Shown here: positions 1 to 8,100 of the stretch, in pieces
Position numbering within the stretch: position 1 is the stretch's first letter
How the letters are laid out: each line of letters opens with the position of its first letter
Assembly (NCBI GenBank): GCA_021324155.1
Contig: JAJPJQ010000042.1
Location: 153,791 to 217,790, forward strand
Source: Pseudomonadota bacterium
GTDB lineage: Bacteria > Desulfobacterota > Binatia > UBA9968
Direction: 5' to 3'
Length of the DNA: 64,000 nt
The notes under the pieces: generated by a model
The model's input: the letters and a program-made list of their open reading frames with translations, nothing else
What the model was told of the DNA's origin: nothing
Database searches by the model: none
Position numbers and translations under genes: made by a program

Positions 1-1
1 G

Positions 2-622
2 TTTATGCTCGACGAGTGCGGCATTAAGACGACCGATGTCTCCTGGTTCGTCTCGGGTCGCGAAGTGTTCATCGGCGACTCGCTGCCGGTCAAAGTCGAG
101 CGCATCGACCCGCCCGCGCCCTTCGGCCAAGAAAAAGCCGTGCTCGCCGAGATGGTTAGCCGCGGTGATCTCGGCGCGGCGCTCGTGCCGGGCGACTCGG
201 GCTACATCGGGCTTTTCGGCGGCGGTTCGGTGCCGGGACAAATGGGACGCTTTCCCGGCGTGAAACCGCTCTTCGCCGATACCGAGGAGATTGTCGCCTG
301 GGCCAAACGGAGCGGCATCTATCCGATCATCCATATCATGGCGCTGAAACAAGAGACCGTCGAGCGCTTTCCCGATTTACCGGCGAAACTGATCGCGGCG
401 TTCCGCGCCGCCAACAAGCTCGCGCCGAAATATCTGACTCCTGAAGCCGCCGCGGGCTACGCGCGGGAGCGCGAGGTGCTGGGGTACGATCCCTACGCCT
501 ACGTTCTCGGAGAGACAGAAAAGCGGACCATGCGCGCGCTCAACCGCTATCAGATCGAGCAGGGACTCATGAAGCGCGAGCTGCCGCTGGAGAGCCTGTT
601 CGTGCACGAGGCTTTCGCCTAA
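2..622 (+). CDS. 4,5-dihydroxyphthalate decarboxylase-like protein, 5' end outside window
   Basis: C-terminal 206 residues of a protein resembling 4,5-dihydroxyphthalate decarboxylase. That family has a periplasmic-binding-protein fold adapted to decarboxylate aromatic acids, and it also contains uncharacterised binding-protein-like members. The reading frame is already open at the left edge, so the ATG at 5 is probably internal. Visible landmarks are the stretch VKVERIDPP, the loop PGDSGYIG, and a helical C-terminus in which FPDLPAKLIAAF precedes a YDPYAYVLG segment typical of the family tail. It lies 2 nt before the next gene, a transporter-type binding protein, so the two are probably co-transcribed. 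The family call rests on overall resemblance; decarboxylase activity is inferred and the substrate is unknown. Confidence 0.6.
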   Translation, partial: FMLDECGIKTTDVSWFVSGREVFIGDSLPVKVERIDPPAPFGQEKAVLAEMVSRGDLGAALVPGDSGYIGLFGGGSVPGQMGRFPGVKPLFADTEEIVAWAKRSGIYPIIHIMALKQETVERFPDLPAKLIAAFRAANKLAPKYLTPEAAAGYAREREVLGYDPYAYVLGETEKRTMRALNRYQIEQGLMKRELPLESLFVHEAFA

Positions 623-624
623 AC

Positions 625-1635
625 GTGCCGGCGATGGCGCGATCACCATCAATTTACCTCGCTGTATTCCTTTTTGCGCTTGCACTCGCGTCTCCTGCGC
701 GCGCCCAGGAGACAAAGAAAATCCGCCTCGGCTATCCTTCCCTTGCTTTCACGCAGGCGCACATCTGGGTCGCGAAAGAAGTCGGGCTGTTCAAGAAATA
801 CGGCGTCGACGTCGATCCCGTGTTTCTCCGCGGCGGCCAGGTCGCGACGCAGGCGCTCGCCGCGGGCGATCCGCCGCTCGTCAACGTCGGCACCGTCATT
901 CAGGCGAAGCTCACGGGCTTCGATCTCGCGCTGATCGCGGCGGTCGAGAACAATTATTATCAAGTCGTCTTCGCTCGGACGGACATTACGCGTTTGGAAC
1001 AGCTCAAAGGCAAGCGCTTCGGCATCAGCGGCTTCGGATCCGCGACGCACTACGCCGCGCTGATTCTTCTCAAGCATCTCAGCATGGAGCCGAATAAAGA
1101 CGTGACGCTAGTGCCCGCGGGGCCCGACGCCGAGCGGTTGGGCGCGCTAATCGCAGGCAAGCTCGACGCGTGCTTCTTCAATCTGTCGACCGCGCCGGTC
1201 GCGCGGCGCATGGGCTTCAACGAACTCATCAACGTCGCCGACCTCGGCGTGGAAGTCCAAGGGAACGGCCTCGCGACCTCGCGGCCGTATATCAAGAACA
1301 GCCGCGACACCGTCATGGCGACACTCAAGGGCTACATCGAGGCGATTTATTTCATTCACGCGAACAAGACGGAGGCGCAAAAAGTCTTCGCCAAGTACAT
1401 GCGTACGAGCGATCCGGAGGTGCTGGAGAACTCGCACGTGAATTACGTCAAGACGATTCCCAAGCGGCCGTATCCGACCCTCAAGGGCATTCAGTTCATG
1501 CTCGACATGCTCGCACCGCAGATGCCGCACGCGAAGAGCGCGAAACCGGAGCAGTTCGTCGACTTGAGCTTCCTCGCGGAACTCGATAAAGAGAACTTCT
1601 TCGGCGAGATGACGAAAAAATATCCGTCCCGATGA
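625..1635 (+). CDS. NMT1/SsuA-type ABC transporter substrate-binding protein
   Basis: Periplasmic binding protein of the NMT1/THI5/SsuA family. It has an N-terminal signal peptide (hydrophobic run IYLAVFLFALALA, cleavage expected after the ARA near residue 27). The mature part begins with KKIRLGYPSLAF followed by GLFKKYGVDVDPV, the usual family opening. Its length of 336 residues is normal. The GTG at 625 (MPAMARS) sits 2 nt after the previous stop; an ATG at 634 is an equally good start and neither has a clear ribosome-binding site. No permease or ATPase gene is adjacent, so it is an orphan binding protein next to a decarboxylase-like gene, a VOC protein and an amidase. The ligand cannot be read from the sequence. 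Confidence 0.85.
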   Translation: MPAMARSPSIYLAVFLFALALASPARAQETKKIRLGYPSLAFTQAHIWVAKEVGLFKKYGVDVDPVFLRGGQVATQALAAGDPPLVNVGTVIQAKLTGFDLALIAAVENNYYQVVFARTDITRLEQLKGKRFGISGFGSATHYAALILLKHLSMEPNKDVTLVPAGPDAERLGALIAGKLDACFFNLSTAPVARRMGFNELINVADLGVEVQGNGLATSRPYIKNSRDTVMATLKGYIEAIYFIHANKTEAQKVFAKYMRTSDPEVLENSHVNYVKTIPKRPYPTLKGIQFMLDMLAPQMPHAKSAKPEQFVDLSFLAELDKENFFGEMTKKYPSR

Positions 1636-1648
1636 CAAGGAGGAAGTC

Positions 1649-2053
1649 ATGGCTAAAATCCGCCACCTGGCGATACGCACGGAAGACACCGGCAAGCTAG
1701 CCGCGTTTTACATGGACGTCTTCGACTTAACGATCCTGCACAAAGACAAACGCGAGGGGGGCGCGATCTATCTGACCGACGGCTACTTCAATCTCGCGAT
1801 TCTTCCCAATCACGAGCAGCAATCGCCGAACGGCTTCTATCATTTCGGCTTCGAGGTCGAGAACGGCGAGGCGATTGTCGAGAAGCTGAAGAAGAGAAAT
1901 CATCCGAGATTGCCCAAGGCGCGGCCGAACGGCAGGCCCTTCGCCGAGACGCGGACGTCCGATCCCGACGGCAACTTCTTCGACATCTCCGAGCACGGCT
2001 TTCTCCAGGTCGAGCCGCTCGGCGAGAAAAAAGAAAAAGACTCCACCAAATAA
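1649..2053 (+). CDS. VOC family (glyoxalase/bleomycin-resistance fold) protein
   Basis: Small metalloenzyme-fold protein of 134 residues with one VOC module pair. The opening KIRHLAIRTED, the FYMDVFDL helix, the strand AIYLTDGYFNLAIL and the closing SDPDGNFFDI are the standard beta-alpha-beta-beta-beta elements. The His near the start and the late Glu/Asp positions could bind a metal. A strong ribosome-binding site (AAGGAGG) precedes the ATG. It lies 13 nt after the binding-protein gene. A clear paralogue stands at 61725-62090, also beside an NMT1-type binding protein. Function within the VOC superfamily (lyase, dioxygenase, isomerase) cannot be assigned. Confidence 0.8.
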   Translation: MAKIRHLAIRTEDTGKLAAFYMDVFDLTILHKDKREGGAIYLTDGYFNLAILPNHEQQSPNGFYHFGFEVENGEAIVEKLKKRNHPRLPKARPNGRPFAETRTSDPDGNFFDISEHGFLQVEPLGEKKEKDSTK

Positions 2054-2064
2054 TCACCATTGCC

Positions 2065-3552
2065 ATGGCAGCATTTAATCTTCTTGAAACGACCATCGTA
2101 GATGTCCACGCGGCTTATCGCGCCGGTCAATTGACCGCGCGTCAGCTGGTGGACATGTATCTCGAGCGCATGGAGAGCTACGACAAAAAAGGCCCGGCGC
2201 TGAACGCGATCATCACGGTGAACCCGCAGGCGCGTGAGGAGGCCGACCGCCTTGACGCCGCGTATAAATCCTCCGGCTTCGTCGGCCCGCTGCACGGCAT
2301 CCCCATCGTCCTGAAGGATCAGGCCGATGCCAAAGGCATGCCGACGACATTGGGCTCGCTTTTGTTCAAGGATTACTATCCGGATCGCGACGCTTTCGTC
2401 GTCGACAAACTGAAAAAGGCCGGCGCGATCATCATCGGCAAGGCCACGCTCGGCGAATTGGGCGGCGGCGACACGCACGGCTCTCTCTTCGGCTCGACGA
2501 AAAATCCCTACGCTCTCGACCGCACGCCCGGCGGCTCGTCCGGCGGGACGGCCGCGAGCGTTGCGGCAAACTTCGCTACCGTGGGGATCGGCCAGGAGGG
2601 CTTCGCTTCCATCCGCCGCCCGGCGACATGGAACTCGATCGCCGGCATGCGACCGACCGCGGGGCTCGTGAGCCGCGCCGGCGTCTTCGCCGGCTGGCCG
2701 GAGATCGCCGGCTCGCTCGGTCCCATGTGCCGCACGGTCACTGATCTCGCGATGCTGCTCGACGTCATGGTCGGCTACGATCCGGAAGATCCGGTCACTG
2801 CGCGCGGCGTCGGCCGCGCGCCCGACAGCTTCACGAAGTCGCTCGACGCGAGCGGCCTCAAAGGCGCGCGCATCGGCGTCATCCGCGAATCGATGGGCTT
2901 CGAAGCGGAGCCCGGCTCGGAGGATTTCAAAAAAATCGACGAAGTCTTCAACCGCGCCATCGGAGAATTGAAGGCCGCCGGCGCCGAGATCGTCGATCCC
3001 GTCGCGATCCCGCGGCTGCAAGAATTACTGGAGAAGCGCGCCGGTAGTTACATCGACAGCGAGAAGGGATTTCAAAATTATTTCGGCCGCAGCAAGCACC
3101 CGCCGTTTGCGTCGCGCGCCGAAGCGGCGAAGTCGCCGGATTTTCCGAAGGTGATGCGCCGCTCGCAGGCGCGCTGGACGCGGCCCGGAGACCCGGTGAA
3201 GCACTACGAGTACCTGCTCGCGCGCGAAGAGCTAACGACGAGTTTTCTCAAACTCATGGCGGACAACCGGCTCGACGCAATCGTGCATAAGGCCGTCGAG
3301 CACCAGCCGACGCTCATCGCCGACGCCTTCCGCCCGCCTTACGTCGATCAGAAAGGCGTGCCGCACATCAATACGTTTCTGGTTTTCGTGCCGTCGATCG
3401 TCGTGCCGGCGGGCTTCACGCGCGACAATCTGCCGGCGGGCATCTGCTTCCTCGGCCGGCCGTACGACGACGCGAATATGATCAAGTTCGCCTACGCCTA
3501 CGAGCAGGCGACGCATCACCGCCGGCCGCCGAGCAGCACCACGCCGTTGTAG
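2065..3552 (+). CDS. Amidase signature family hydrolase
   Basis: Amidase of the GatA/AS family, 495 residues, which hydrolyses a carboxamide to acid and ammonia through a Ser-cisSer-Lys triad. The triad is visible as Lys84 (VLKDQ), Ser158 (GGSSGG) and Ser182 (GFASIRRPA). The nucleophile loop is unusual: GQEGFASIRRPA replaces the commoner GTDTGGSIR, although the serine is kept. The protein is probably cytoplasmic because no signal peptide is seen. It follows the VOC gene by 11 nt and is probably the last gene of a four-gene run. Because no gatB or gatC is near and the family is broad, a catabolic amidase is more likely than the tRNA amidotransferase subunit. Confidence 0.88.
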   Translation: MAAFNLLETTIVDVHAAYRAGQLTARQLVDMYLERMESYDKKGPALNAIITVNPQAREEADRLDAAYKSSGFVGPLHGIPIVLKDQADAKGMPTTLGSLLFKDYYPDRDAFVVDKLKKAGAIIIGKATLGELGGGDTHGSLFGSTKNPYALDRTPGGSSGGTAASVAANFATVGIGQEGFASIRRPATWNSIAGMRPTAGLVSRAGVFAGWPEIAGSLGPMCRTVTDLAMLLDVMVGYDPEDPVTARGVGRAPDSFTKSLDASGLKGARIGVIRESMGFEAEPGSEDFKKIDEVFNRAIGELKAAGAEIVDPVAIPRLQELLEKRAGSYIDSEKGFQNYFGRSKHPPFASRAEAAKSPDFPKVMRRSQARWTRPGDPVKHYEYLLAREELTTSFLKLMADNRLDAIVHKAVEHQPTLIADAFRPPYVDQKGVPHINTFLVFVPSIVVPAGFTRDNLPAGICFLGRPYDDANMIKFAYAYEQATHHRRPPSSTTPL

Positions 3553-3555
3553 GAT

Positions 3556-4581
3556 TTACTTCCCAAAAAACACTACGCGAAAATCCGCCATGATCGTCTT
3601 GAACTCCTCTTCGGTCGGATTGTCCATGAAGACGACCTTGGCCGTAACTTTGTCGGCGTCGTGGATCGCCGGGTAAATCCCCGGCGACAGCACGAATTCG
3701 CCGGTCTTGGCGAACGCCTCCTGCCCTTCGGGCGAGCAGGCGTACTCGATGTAGAGCTTCGCGGCGTTCGCATGCGCCGCCTTCGCGCCGAGGCTGAAAA
3801 GGCTCGGGTCGGCCAGATAACGGTCGATCGGCGCATAATCGACGGGCCCCTTGAATTGCGTCACGGTATTGATGAGCCCGATGCCGACGTGCGACTCGCC
3901 TTTGATAAGCGCGTTGATTACCGGTGTAAGCGACTCGATCAGCAGCGGCTGCTGGCGCGCGAGCCCCTTCACGAAGTCCGGCCATTTATCGCCCATGTAT
4001 TTTTTCAGGTTCCATAAAAACTGCGCGGTTGTCGTGTGCGACGACGGATCGGGCATCGCGAGCTTGCCCTTCCATTTGGGATTCACGAGCTCTTCGAGCG
4101 ATTTCGGCGCGTCGGCGGCTTTTACCAGCTCGTTGTTGTAGATGATGCCGATCGGCAGCATGCGCCACGGCGTCGAAATCTCGTCTTTTTCCCTGAAGCG
4201 CGCGGGAAACTTGTTCGCCGACGGCGGCGCGTAGCGTGAGAAGAGGCCGGCCTTCTGCATGATGAGCTGCACGCCGCGGCTCGCTTCGACCACGTCGAAC
4301 CCCGGTTTGCCGGCGCGCCACTCGTTAAGCGCGCGATCCGCTACTCCGGTCGCCGATGCGCGCCAGTATTCGACGCGAATGCCGTATTTTTTCTCGAACC
4401 CCTTATTGATGACGTCCATCGCCTGCGGCGTCGCCGTGCCATAAAGGACGATGCCGCCTTCCTTTTTTGCCGCATCGATATTCGGCGCTTGCGCGGCTGC
4501 GATATCGGCCAAGGCTAATAGAATGGTGGTCATCATGGCGGTCGCCGAGTATTTGACGTATCTGCTTAGCAGCATCCTCAT
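3556..4581 (-). CDS. Family-1 extracellular solute-binding protein (iron/AfuA-like)
   Basis: Periplasmic substrate-binding protein of 341 residues, in the family of ferric-iron and spermidine/putrescine-type binders. A signal peptide with a hydrophobic core (MMTTILLALADIAAA) is followed by the family opening IDAAKKEGGIVLYGTATP. Further landmarks are FEKKYGIRVEYWRAS, the hinge LEELVNPKWKGKLAMPDP and the C-terminal YIEYACSPEGQEAF. It is transcribed toward the amidase, with only 3 nt between the two stops. No permease or ATPase gene is near. Its ligand is unknown; related orphan proteins often sit beside catabolic genes. Confidence 0.85.
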   Translation of the reverse strand: MRMLLSRYVKYSATAMMTTILLALADIAAAQAPNIDAAKKEGGIVLYGTATPQAMDVINKGFEKKYGIRVEYWRASATGVADRALNEWRAGKPGFDVVEASRGVQLIMQKAGLFSRYAPPSANKFPARFREKDEISTPWRMLPIGIIYNNELVKAADAPKSLEELVNPKWKGKLAMPDPSSHTTTAQFLWNLKKYMGDKWPDFVKGLARQQPLLIESLTPVINALIKGESHVGIGLINTVTQFKGPVDYAPIDRYLADPSLFSLGAKAAHANAAKLYIEYACSPEGQEAFAKTGEFVLSPGIYPAIHDADKVTAKVVFMDNPTEEEFKTIMADFRVVFFGK

Positions 4582-4642
4582 GCCTCCAATTCTTCCGCGA
4601 CGTGAGGGAAACCCCTCAAATTTTTATTTTTTGCTTTTCGCC

Positions 4643-4671
4643 TTGCGTTGCCTGAACCGCTCCGTTACACT
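4643..4671 (+). promoter_or_regulatory. Candidate sigma-70 promoter for the 4727 gene
   Basis: TTGCGT (4643-4648), a 17-nt spacer and TACACT (4666-4671) give a reasonable vegetative promoter about 55 nt upstream of the start codon at 4727. It lies in the short intergenic space between divergent genes. Confidence 0.4.
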
Positions 4672-4726
4672 CCGCAGGTAATCACCGCAAGGCAGGCTCC
4701 CCCGCTTGTTCGTCGAAAGGATCTAG

Positions 4727-5032
4727 ATGGAAGATTTTGAGCCGTCCCTCATCGAAGGATACCTTCTCTGTCTCTGCAACGCGGAAGCGATCCGCTCGCA
4801 GACGAGCCAGTGGAAGCGCAAGCTTTTGTTCTTCATGAGCGGCGTCGCCGTCGAGATCGCCGCAGTTCCCTTTTTGTCGTGGCTGCTCGGCTACGACTTC
4901 TCATGGGTTGCGTGGCTGCTTACCGCGGTCTTTCTGCCGATGGGGCTGCTAGGTTTCTACGCCAGCAAGCGCGGCAGCGATCACTTCGTCGAATTTCTCC
5001 TGCTCGCGCCGCAATTCGGCCCCAAGCGCTGA
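4727..5032 (+). CDS. Small two-TM membrane protein, unknown function
   Basis: Hypothetical protein of 101 residues with a ribosome-binding site (AAGGA, 6-nt spacing). The first 35 residues are polar (MEDFEPSLIEGYLL...), then come two hydrophobic segments: LFFMSGVAVEIAAVPFLSWLL (about 37-57) and a second at about 64-82 that contains LTAVFLPMGLLGFYA. It ends with a charged tail. It is monocistronic, behind its own candidate promoter, and converges on the TPR operon with a 4-nt gap. No family was recognised; it is probably an inner-membrane protein. Confidence 0.6.
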   Translation: MEDFEPSLIEGYLLCLCNAEAIRSQTSQWKRKLLFFMSGVAVEIAAVPFLSWLLGYDFSWVAWLLTAVFLPMGLLGFYASKRGSDHFVEFLLLAPQFGPKR

Positions 5033-5036
5033 AGCG

Positions 5037-6104
5037 CTACTTCGAAGTTCCCTCGGGCTTTCCCGCGGTTTTCTTCGCCTCGTCGACGAGCGGCTGGAGC
5101 TTTTTCCTCACGTTCGGATCGAGCTGGTAGGCCTTCTTCAGATCGGCGTCCGCGTCGTTCGCGCGCCCTTGGTGCAGCCGCGCGAGGCCGCGCTGGCCGT
5201 AGGCCTCGGCGTTTTTCGGCAGCATGACGATGACCTGCGTGAAGTCTCGCGCGGCGTAATCGTACTTGCCCTGCTCCGCATAGGCGAGACCGCGGTTATA
5301 GACCGCTTCGGGGTCTTTGGGATCCAGCCGGATCGCTTCGTTGTAATCCTCGACTGACTTATCGAGATCGCCCATGCGGAAGCGCGACAGACCCCGGTTG
5401 TAGTAGACCTCGGGCGCTTTTGGAAACGACTCCAGAACTTTGGTGTAATCATCGACCGCCTTGTCGTGTCGCTCGAGGTTCGCATATGCATTGCCGCGGT
5501 TGTAATACGCCTCGGCGAATTCCGGATCGAGCGCAATCGCCTTGTCGTAATCCTCGACCGCCTTTGCCGGATTCTCGAGCGCCATATAGGTGTTGCCGCG
5601 GTTGTAGTAAGCGTCGGCGAAATCCGGATTCAAGCGGATCGCCTCATTGTAGTCTTTCAGCGCGGGCTCATACTGTTTCATCGAATAGTAAATCGTGCCG
5701 CGGTTCAGGTAAATGTCCGGGTCTTCCGGCGTCGAGCGCAGCGCCGCCGCGTAATCTTTGAGCGCGCGGTCGCTTTGCTTGAGGCGGCGGAACGCGTCAC
5801 CGCGCCCGCGATAGGCTTCGCCGTTGTTCGGCGCGAGGCGGATCGCTTCGTTATAATCCTTCAGCGCGCGCTCGTCTTCGCCGAGCTCGGCATAGGAGTT
5901 GGCGCGCCCGAGAAAAGCGACGGCCGATTTCGGGTTAGCTTGAATCGCCTTGTCGTAAAGGCCGATCGCCTCCTTCGTCCTGCCGATCTGCTGGAGGAGC
6001 TGTGCTTCCTTGAGCGCGTCATCGGCGCTCGCCGCGAGCGAAACCGCCGCGCCCGCGAATAACAGTCCCGCGATCATCGCGCAGCGCAAAATAGTTGTCT
6101 TCAC
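5037..6104 (-). CDS. Secreted TPR-repeat protein (second of a tandem pair)
   Basis: Protein of 355 residues, built of a signal peptide (MIAGLLFAGAAVSLAASA) and about nine tetratricopeptide repeats. Each repeat carries the pattern AYYNRGNxYxxLxxxxKAxxDYxxAIxLDP, easily followed from residue 30 to about 335. The repeats are very regular and many contain DYNEAIRLNP-like blocks. It probably acts as a periplasmic scaffold. Its ATG overlaps the stop of the upstream TPR gene by 4 nt (ATGA), which implies translational coupling. The two are the last genes of the mlaE-mlaD-mlaC run. No catalytic domain is present. Confidence 0.85.
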   Translation of the reverse strand: MKTTILRCAMIAGLLFAGAAVSLAASADDALKEAQLLQQIGRTKEAIGLYDKAIQANPKSAVAFLGRANSYAELGEDERALKDYNEAIRLAPNNGEAYRGRGDAFRRLKQSDRALKDYAAALRSTPEDPDIYLNRGTIYYSMKQYEPALKDYNEAIRLNPDFADAYYNRGNTYMALENPAKAVEDYDKAIALDPEFAEAYYNRGNAYANLERHDKAVDDYTKVLESFPKAPEVYYNRGLSRFRMGDLDKSVEDYNEAIRLDPKDPEAVYNRGLAYAEQGKYDYAARDFTQVIVMLPKNAEAYGQRGLARLHQGRANDADADLKKAYQLDPNVRKKLQPLVDEAKKTAGKPEGTSK

Positions 6105-6934
6105 TTCACAATTCCTTTGGTGCGGATGTCGTTTTCGAGCTTCTGCTTGAGGGTTGGATCGAGCTCGAATGATTTCGCGAAATCCTTCTCCGCGTCGTCG
6201 TTCTTGCCCGCGCCGAGATTGGCGAGGCCGCGGTTGGCGTAGATGCGCGCGTTCTTGGGATCGAGCTTCAGCGCCGCGTCGTAATCGGCGAGCGCCATAT
6301 CGTATTTGCGAAGCACATAGTACGCGTTGGCGCGGTTGTTATAAACTTCGGGATTGTTTGGATTGAGCTTCAGCGCCATGGTGTAATCGTTGACGGCGGC
6401 ATCGGCCTTGCCGAGGCGGCGTTCGGCGAGGCCGCGCTCGTAATAGGCGGCGGCATCTTTGGGGTCGTAGCGGATGGCATCTGAGTAATCCTGCATCGCC
6501 TTGTCGAGCTGTCCGAGCGTGTAGTAGGCGCTGCCACGCTGGCGGTAGGCCTCAGAAAACTTCGGGTTCAGCCGGATCGCGTCGTCGTAGTCTTTGATCG
6601 CGCGCTCGGCCTGCTTGCCCTCGGTGTAGACGTTGCCGCGGTAATAATATCCTTCCGCCAGCTTCGGGTTCAGCTTGATTGCCTGATCGAAATCTTTGAT
6701 CGCGCGCTCCGGTTGGCCCAGCCGCGCATAAGCTTCGCCGCGGCCGACGAACGCTTTGGCCAACTTGGGGTCGGCCTGGATCGCCTTGTCGTAGGCCGCG
6801 ACCGCTTCCTTGAATTTTCCCGCCCGGTGAAGATTCACCGCCTGATCGTATGCCCCGGTCGCCGCGGCGCTCCAGACTGGCGCCGTCGTCGCGAGGAGGA
6901 AAAAAACAGCCGGGAAGATAGTGCGCAATTTCAT
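6101..6934 (-). CDS. Secreted TPR-repeat protein (first of a tandem pair)
   Basis: TPR protein of 277 residues when started at the ATG at 6934, which opens the signal peptide MKLRTIFPAVFFLLATTAPVW. The frame runs on upstream to 7021, but that stretch overlaps mlaC and lacks signal-peptide character. About seven TPR units follow, with repeated phrases such as AIKDYDDAIRLNP and AYYERGLAERRLG. It is a close paralogue of the downstream gene, indicating tandem duplication. It lies 52 nt downstream of mlaC and probably shares its transcript. A role as periplasmic scaffold for the lipid-transport machinery is inference from position only. Confidence 0.83.
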   Translation of the reverse strand: MKLRTIFPAVFFLLATTAPVWSAAATGAYDQAVNLHRAGKFKEAVAAYDKAIQADPKLAKAFVGRGEAYARLGQPERAIKDFDQAIKLNPKLAEGYYYRGNVYTEGKQAERAIKDYDDAIRLNPKFSEAYRQRGSAYYTLGQLDKAMQDYSDAIRYDPKDAAAYYERGLAERRLGKADAAVNDYTMALKLNPNNPEVYNNRANAYYVLRKYDMALADYDAALKLDPKNARIYANRGLANLGAGKNDDAEKDFAKSFELDPTLKQKLENDIRTKGIVK

Positions 6935-6986
6935 AATTTGAATTTTATTAGCCCACGATCGGCCCGATGTCCACCGCGGGCATTTT

Positions 6987-7574
6987 TTACTTCGCCGCGA
7001 CCTGCTTGCGCAGGTTCGCAAGCATCTCCTCCGGGCTTTCTTTCGTCAGCATGCGGCCGAACTGGCTCCGATAATTCGCCACTACGGCGATGCCCTCGAC
7101 GGAGAAGTCGTAGACCGACCACTTGCCGTCCCTCTGCACGAGGCGGAAATTAATCGGCGTCTCGGTCGAACCGGAGATGACTTTAGTCTCGACCTCGTAG
7201 CGGTTCTCACCGAGGGGCCGCTCCTTGCCGAACGTCACCTGCTGGTCCTTAAACGACAGGATCGTCTCAGCATAGAAATTCTCCAAAAGCGTCTTGAAGA
7301 GAACCACGAATTCTTTCTGCTGCGCGGGCGTGAGCTTCTCCCAGTTGCGCGAGAGCGTCGCCCGCGACATCTCGTTATAGTCGAATATGCCGTCGAAGAT
7401 CGCGCGCAGCTTCTTTTTCTTCGCCTCTTTTTGCGAATCGGCCTTGAGCGCCGGGTCGCGCAGCACCGCGAGCACTTCGCCGACCCGCGCCTTGGTCGTC
7501 TCCAGCGCGGTGTCCGCGCGCGCGGCCGCCGCAACCACAAGCACGAGCAACAGCGCGATCAGAACCTTTTTCAT
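6987..7574 (-). CDS. mlaC: MlaC/Ttg2D-family periplasmic phospholipid carrier
   Basis: Periplasmic shuttle of the Mla pathway, which carries phospholipids between the outer membrane and the MlaFED complex in the inner membrane. It is 195 residues, the normal length, with a signal peptide (MKKVLIALLLVLVVAAAARA). Family features are the DYNEMSRATLSRNWEKLTP block, the FVVLFKTLLENFY helix, and the strands NRYEVETKVI and FRLVQRDGKWSVYDFSVEGI. It lies 17 nt downstream of mlaD. The gene order mlaE-mlaD-mlaC on one transcript supports the call. Confidence 0.92.
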   Translation of the reverse strand: MKKVLIALLLVLVVAAAARADTALETTKARVGEVLAVLRDPALKADSQKEAKKKKLRAIFDGIFDYNEMSRATLSRNWEKLTPAQQKEFVVLFKTLLENFYAETILSFKDQQVTFGKERPLGENRYEVETKVISGSTETPINFRLVQRDGKWSVYDFSVEGIAVVANYRSQFGRMLTKESPEEMLANLRKQVAAK

Positions 7575-7591
7575 GAAACACCTCGTTTCGT

Positions 7592-8068
7592 TTATTTGGC
7601 GTCCTTGGGAGTTTTTTTCTCCACGTCGCCGAATGCGTACTTGCTGATGAGCTCAATGAGGTCGACCGGCGGCTCGGTCTCCGTAATCGTCCCTTTCGCC
7701 TGCAGGAGTTTGCCGGCGCCGCCGGCGTCGATCTTGATGAACTTGTCGCCCAGAAGACCGTTCGACTTGATCGATGCGACCGCATCGTCATAGACTTTCA
7801 CGCTCTTGTCGATGCGCAGCTCTACGACCGCGACCATGTCCTTCTGATCCATCGAGAAGCCGGAAACGCGGCCGATCTGCATGCCGACCATCTCGACCGG
7901 GCTGCCGATCTTCAAGCCTGAGACTGACGTGAATTTCGCGAACAGCGGATACGTCTTGTCGCCCAGCACCGGGACATCGCCGAGCTTGAGCGTCAAATAG
8001 GCGACGCAGACGATACACACGACCATAAAAATCCCGACCAGGGTTTCCGTGGAATATTTTTTCACCAT
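7592..8068 (-). CDS. mlaD: MlaD, MCE-domain membrane-anchored component
   Basis: Single-MCE-domain protein of 158 residues. One N-terminal membrane anchor (LVGIFMVVCIVCVAYLTL, about 10-27) is followed by the MCE domain, seen in YPLFAKFTSVSGLKIGSPVEMVGMQIG and later GLLGDKFIKID. In MlaFEDB complexes the protein forms a hexameric ring in the periplasm that channels phospholipid. Length fits the family. It lies 32 nt downstream of mlaE and 17 nt upstream of mlaC. Confidence 0.93.
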   Translation of the reverse strand: MVKKYSTETLVGIFMVVCIVCVAYLTLKLGDVPVLGDKTYPLFAKFTSVSGLKIGSPVEMVGMQIGRVSGFSMDQKDMVAVVELRIDKSVKVYDDAVASIKSNGLLGDKFIKIDAGGAGKLLQAKGTITETEPPVDLIELISKYAFGDVEKKTPKDAK

Positions 8069-8100
8069 CTTCCGCTCCGTCTATTTGATGCCGAATACCA

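Noticed and set aside
5037..6934. Regularly spaced similar DNA segments that could suggest a repeat array
   Set aside because: They are the coding repeats of the TPR proteins (about 102-nt period), not CRISPR or satellite DNA.
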